Origin: Echinostoma caproni
Lineage: Eukaryota; Platyhelminthes; Trematoda; Plagiorchiida; Echinostomatidae
Length of the DNA stretch: 38,634 nucleotides
NCBI GenBank assembly: GCA_900618425.1
Contig: UZAN01043107.1
Coordinates: forward strand, 2,933 to 41,566
Direction of reading: 5' to 3'
Numbering within the stretch: position 1 is the stretch's first letter; each line of letters opens with the position of its first letter. A program made the translations under genes and the position numbers. Shown one piece after another: positions 34,879-38,634 of the stretch. The notes beneath the pieces are model-generated. The model searched no databases. It was not told the origin of the DNA and worked only from the letters and a program-made list of their open reading frames with translations.

Positions 34879-34960
34879 TTTCATTGGCTGCTTTTCCCCT
34901 TTCTGAAAATTGTATCTGTCTATTAAATACAAGGAAGTTAAAACGAAAGTGAAAGAAATG
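34879..34960 (+). repeat. Dispersed repeat family D, copy 2
   Basis: Same direction as 22580-22655, with the CTGAAAATTGTATCT block and an A-rich end. It lies about 160 bases after family A copy 4. Confidence 0.6.
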
Positions 34961-36437
34961 ATTTAGTAAGCCCGCATCGTTATGGTATTTTTGTCACAAT
35001 TAACTACGCACAGATGGTGAACACCTTCACTGTACACACACACACACAAATATATATATATATATATATATATTAGTGCCATTTTAATTTCGTCACAGAT
35101 GGTCCCAGTACGGTTTGACGCGATTTCATGATTTATCATAGTTTACAAACAAAGTAACTCGACTCGAAGCATTCCTCAGAAATGGTCACTGTGTTCAGTT
35201 TATAGGCTCAAATAAATGAATCAGTGTTCCAATGAATGCGAACTCCTGTTTCTAATCACCATTTACTGCGATTGAAAAGTAGGTTCCGACGATCATGGGC
35301 TTCCTGCTATTCATTCTACTAAAGCATGTGATAATGTTTCGCCACTGTGATTGTCTGGAGGAACTTAATAAGTTACTATTTTTATTACTATACATGGGTT
35401 CGAGAAATACATAGCAACAACCAAAAATTCCACTCTTTATTACTGATGAAAACTTTCTCGAGTTCAGATTACGGCATGATTTGCGTCGGAACGAATGCGA
35501 TAAAAAAAGAACTGGGCAATATGAACTGTCAAATCAAGGCCTGTGTCTAATTGTGACCGAAACTAGAGGATGTCCGCAAAAATCTTAGTATTCCGAGTGA
35601 CAACCCATCCTAATATGTGGTTTTAACGATTATTATCCGTGACAAAGCGACTTTCTACTGAGCGATTCGATGCACTAATAAAATTGGTGACATTTGAAGT
35701 TAAGGACATCGCGAAATGCCAGTGCTTCGTAACCACCTCAGTAGAGTCCTACTTTACCGTGACTTGCAATGTGGTGTGAACAAGGTAGTGACGGATTCTC
35801 GAATAAAACGGCATAATGGCGTTGCAGAAACCCTTCTTCATTGTACACTCCAAAATCGTTCATGAATAGTTCTAGCATCCGGAAAGACAATAAAGCATCT
35901 CAATGGAGCTATTTACTTCAGTTCATCCTGGGACAGTCGTAATATTTATCCGGGAGATACGAACCCAACGCTACCCAAGCACAGCTATTTTGGACGCGGT
36001 TATATAGCATTGTTACCATCTTGCATACAACTTGTGTGTGGTTCGATCACCCTCGGATCGTAAAACTACTCCAAGAAATATAATGCACGATGTTGGCACA
36101 AGTACTAAACCGGTACCCGAAAGATGTGTTCCAAAACTGGATGTGAATGCAACAGTTTTAGTGTGTGAATAGCATATCGACGGAATAGAGGAACAGGTGA
36201 TAACCTGCATTGTGGGAACGGGTTCGGATTGAAAACTCAAATGTCATTCGATAAAAACGATGACACAATGCAATGAAGCATGTATCGTCGGCTTTATTTG
36301 AAGCTTAATGATAAAGGAACACAAACTAAAGGCACAACTGATCTGTTTATCAAAGCATGAGAAGGTGCCAATATGAAAATGGTCACTTACAAGAAACGGT
36401 CGATGCGGCATGAAATATATGATTATGCTTGTGAACA
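34961..36437. other. Non-coding stretch with AC/AT microsatellite
   Basis: No gene or known repeat is recognised apart from the microsatellite at 35034-35073. Confidence 0.5.
35034..35073. repeat. Compound (AC)n(AT)n microsatellite
   Basis: About seven AC units, a short AAA junction, then about 12 AT units. Confidence 0.9.
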
Positions 36438-36520
36438 ATCATGGTGCCAACACAACAACAATAATAACAGGCGGGAGGACGTGGGATAAAAAATACACCT
36501 CAAGTAGTCGAACAATTATA
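36438..36520 (+). repeat. Partial dispersed repeat, front part of family A-type unit
   Basis: Starts ATGGTGCCAACACAACAACA and continues with a G-rich GGCGGGAGG patch. It matches 14-110 in the same direction. The body of family A does not follow here. Confidence 0.5.
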
Positions 36521-36599
36521 GTGGATTCAGGTAAAAAGAATAACAATTGCTAGTTTCACTGGACGCTTTTATATAATTTGTGTTAATTTTTCGTCTTTT

Positions 36600-36990
36600 A
36601 TGGTGCGCGGGATTTCAACAGGCGGACCGCAGAGCCTTCGCGCCACTGGCTTTTATTTTGAGCCATATCTCTCAGAGACTCTAACCAACGACAACCCCAA
36701 TCCTTTGGGCCGCAACCTGGAAGGCGGGCTGTACAAACCGAAGTCAGAACTGAAGCTAGTTCACGTCACGATCTGATAACCGCGGTGCTTCTGTCAATCT
36801 TGCCAGGCACGTGGAAAGGGAGCACAGAAAGGAAGACGCTGGACGGGTATACGCAAAACGTGACCAAGTCATCGAAGGCGGCGTCGAGCGATTACTTCTT
36901 TTAGAAAATGACTATCCTCACCAAGCATATGACGACAAGCCTCGTCATTGCTCCCCTGATGTTTCCACCAGACACGGGTAATGTTTCGGA
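36600..36990 (+). other. GC-richer patch with overlapping open frames, possible element relic
   Basis: Two overlapping plus-strand frames are open here. One runs 36760-36981 without a Met start and includes SVNLARHVEREHRKE, a His-x4-His pattern like the second half of a C2H2 finger, but with no Cys pair in front. Another covers about 36665-36903 and has no recognisable domain. An AG lies immediately before 36760. This could be an old element ORF or a decayed exon. No identity is assigned. Confidence 0.3.
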
Positions 36991-37505
36991 GACATCAGTG
37001 ACCGAATACAGAAAGTCGATTAGCATCCTCAGCACGGAGGGGCCAGGTCTCGCAATCGTAAAGCAGAACACTACGAACCGCGCGATGTACACCCTTCCTT
37101 AAGGGACAAACGGATGTCATGGCAGCACCACAGGTGTCACAGGTTGGCAAAAGCTGCGCTATCTTTTGTTATTCGTGATGTGATTTCCTCTCCCACACCA
37201 TCATCAGCTGCGATGCAGTATATATCATGCAGATTATCAGTCAGTGAAGGAATTCGACACTATTGCGAGGGCGTGTATTGATGATCATTCCATGAAAGAA
37301 ACCAAATTTTTCAGTACAATGTAGGTTAGAACTCGAAACACATCGATGTTCTCAACTGTGCAAAACTGTACCTGATTTAATGAATTTTCCGTTGAACAAG
37401 ATAATTATCACGGCAGTCAAACACTGGGATCTCGCTCAACATGTTAACTGGGGGAAATGATGGAGATACGCTGATGATGATGACAGTCAGATGACTGTAT
37501 AGATC
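36991..37505. other. Non-coding stretch, no gene identified
   Basis: Short open frames on both strands only, with no repeat or domain recognised. Confidence 0.45.
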
Positions 37506-37820
37506 CAATATAGATGATGACTTCGTAGCGTAAGTAAATAAGGTGAGGTGAAAAACTGGGAAGCACTGGATAGCTGTTTCGACCTGGTTGGGTCTTATCA
37601 GCAGTGCGAATGCATCGATCGAACCAGGGACCTCAAAGGTAGAACGCAAGCATACTAGCCACTCGGCCACTGGGAAGCTGATCAGGCCGTTTTTCTTTTT
37701 CATTTAGACGATACATCACAAACCATCTTTGCGAACTTGTTGCAGACATCAGAACCCCCTCATCTGAGAACCAGCCTCCAGGGTTGACTCCGTTGGAAAC
37801 TTTCACAACTTGACTACTCG
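37506..37820 (-). repeat. tRNA-like composite repeat family B, copy 3 (best preserved)
   Basis: On the minus strand the order is a 5' module (37690-37820), an A box TGGCCGAGTGG (complement of 37659-37669), a B box GGTTCGATCGA (complement of 37615-37625, last two bases off consensus), and a tail down to about 37506. Box starts are 44 bases apart. The A box is the Leu/Ser-tRNA form. The 108-codon frame on the minus strand is this repeat translated. Confidence 0.8.
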
Positions 37821-37822
37821 TT

Positions 37823-38029
37823 ATATGAGGAGTGGAGGATTTGATAATGATAAGGTGATGAATTCGTGTAAATAAGGTGTGAGCTGAAAAGCTAGGAAGC
37901 ATCCAACAGCTGTTTGGACCCGGTTGGGTCTCATCAGCAGTGCGAATCCATCGACCCAACTCAGCTCACACCTCATTCACAAGAGGAATTCATCATCTAA
38001 TTAAATCAAATCCTCCATTCCCCTCATAT
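37823..38029. repeat. Foldback (inverted repeat) built from family B tail
   Basis: The left arm 37823-37886 and right arm 37962-38029 are near reverse complements (for example GAGGATTTGAT with ATCAAATCCTC, GATGAATTC with GAATTCATC, AAGGTGTGAGCTG with CAGCTCACACCT). The 75-base loop carries a truncated family B segment that stops just before the B box. The left arm matches the tail of copy 3, so the right arm is a second tail in opposite orientation. Confidence 0.8.
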
Positions 38030-38634
38030 TCCAAATTGCTTCTTGCATTTGTTATACGCTTCAGTGTGATTACCACTGGACGAATTAAAGCCCTGGTCAT
38101 GATACCCCCTATGGCCATGGAATCAGAAAATTTGAGCCCCGGTGCGTGACGTGACTCACCACTTGACTTACAGCGGAAGACAAGCAAGCTTTTGACCATC
38201 TAAAATTGCAACCGGTGAAAAAACCAAGCGATGCTTACGAAAATGACAAAATGAGACGAGATCTAGGATTAATACCTTAAATTAAGACCCTAATACGAAC
38301 TATCGTGTGAATGTCTTCTCACTTGCATCAATACTATGATCTTTTGCTAAGCTTGGTGGCTGACAACGAAAAAATGTACCCTGAGCATTGCGAACATAGA
38401 AGGTGGGTTGCAGTGAACGATACTACGGTTCGCCTTCTGCATCAACCAAATGGGTACCTGCGAGACAGATGAACGAAGCCTCATCGTTTTAACCGGAGCA
38501 CAAGGACCACTAGCACGGACGTTACTGTGAACTTATATTGACTGCCGGTGTGAACAGAACAGACAAAGTAAAGCTGGCACTAGGTCAATGGTGTGATTGA
38601 GGTGAATATGCAAACAAACACAAACAAGTATGCA
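38030..38634. other. Non-coding stretch to window end
   Basis: No gene or repeat recognised in the last 600 bases. Confidence 0.5.

Noticed and set aside
37377..37703. 108-codon minus-strand open frame
   Set aside because: It coincides with the tRNA-like repeat family B. Similar peptide strings come from the other copies at 18827-19096 and 21063-21329.

Overview
The window looks like nuclear genomic DNA of a digenean fluke (trematode). The evidence is a mid-range base composition, very sparse coding sequence, introns with GT/AG borders, old non-LTR and Penelope-like retroelement remnants of the kind abundant in flukes, and several tRNA-like repeat families. The composition argues against Schistosoma and is closer to an opisthorchiid or fasciolid. 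Species cannot be fixed from the sequence alone. Single N bases and one 26-base run of N (20088-20113) show that this is a draft assembly.

Only one host gene is well supported. It is the last coding exon of a plus-strand gene at 6304-7966, with a splice acceptor in front and an in-frame stop behind. The exon encodes about 554 residues of Ser/Thr/Gln/Asn-rich, mostly disordered C-terminal sequence. A single N at 7133 interrupts the frame and is best read as a small assembly error. From 7967 to about 13450 the plus strand is a 5.5-kb pyrimidine-rich tract, almost free of recognisable repeats, that most likely contains a long 3' UTR. No canonical AATAAA was found by eye in it.

Region by region: 1-310 holds a microsatellite and a repeat (family A). 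311-6303 is intronic or intergenic and holds a second family A copy with a pol III-like head (2607-2870), a Penelope-like GIY-YIG nuclease remnant on the minus strand (3754-4056), and a crippled RTE-like reverse transcriptase remnant on the plus strand (4690-5530). 6304-7966 is the exon and 7967-13450 the putative 3' UTR. 13450-38634 is non-coding by eye: dispersed repeats, three tRNA-like repeat families, a 21-bp tandem array (24329-24432), microsatellites, a foldback structure (37823-38029), and a few weak exon candidates.

I found no operon, CRISPR array, rRNA or intact tRNA gene. Nothing here qualifies as a new multi-gene system. The most interesting items are the composite tRNA-like repeat (family B), the foldback derived from it, the adjoining remnants of two retroelements that share an inverted 80-bp segment, and the unusually long pyrimidine-rich tract downstream of the gene.
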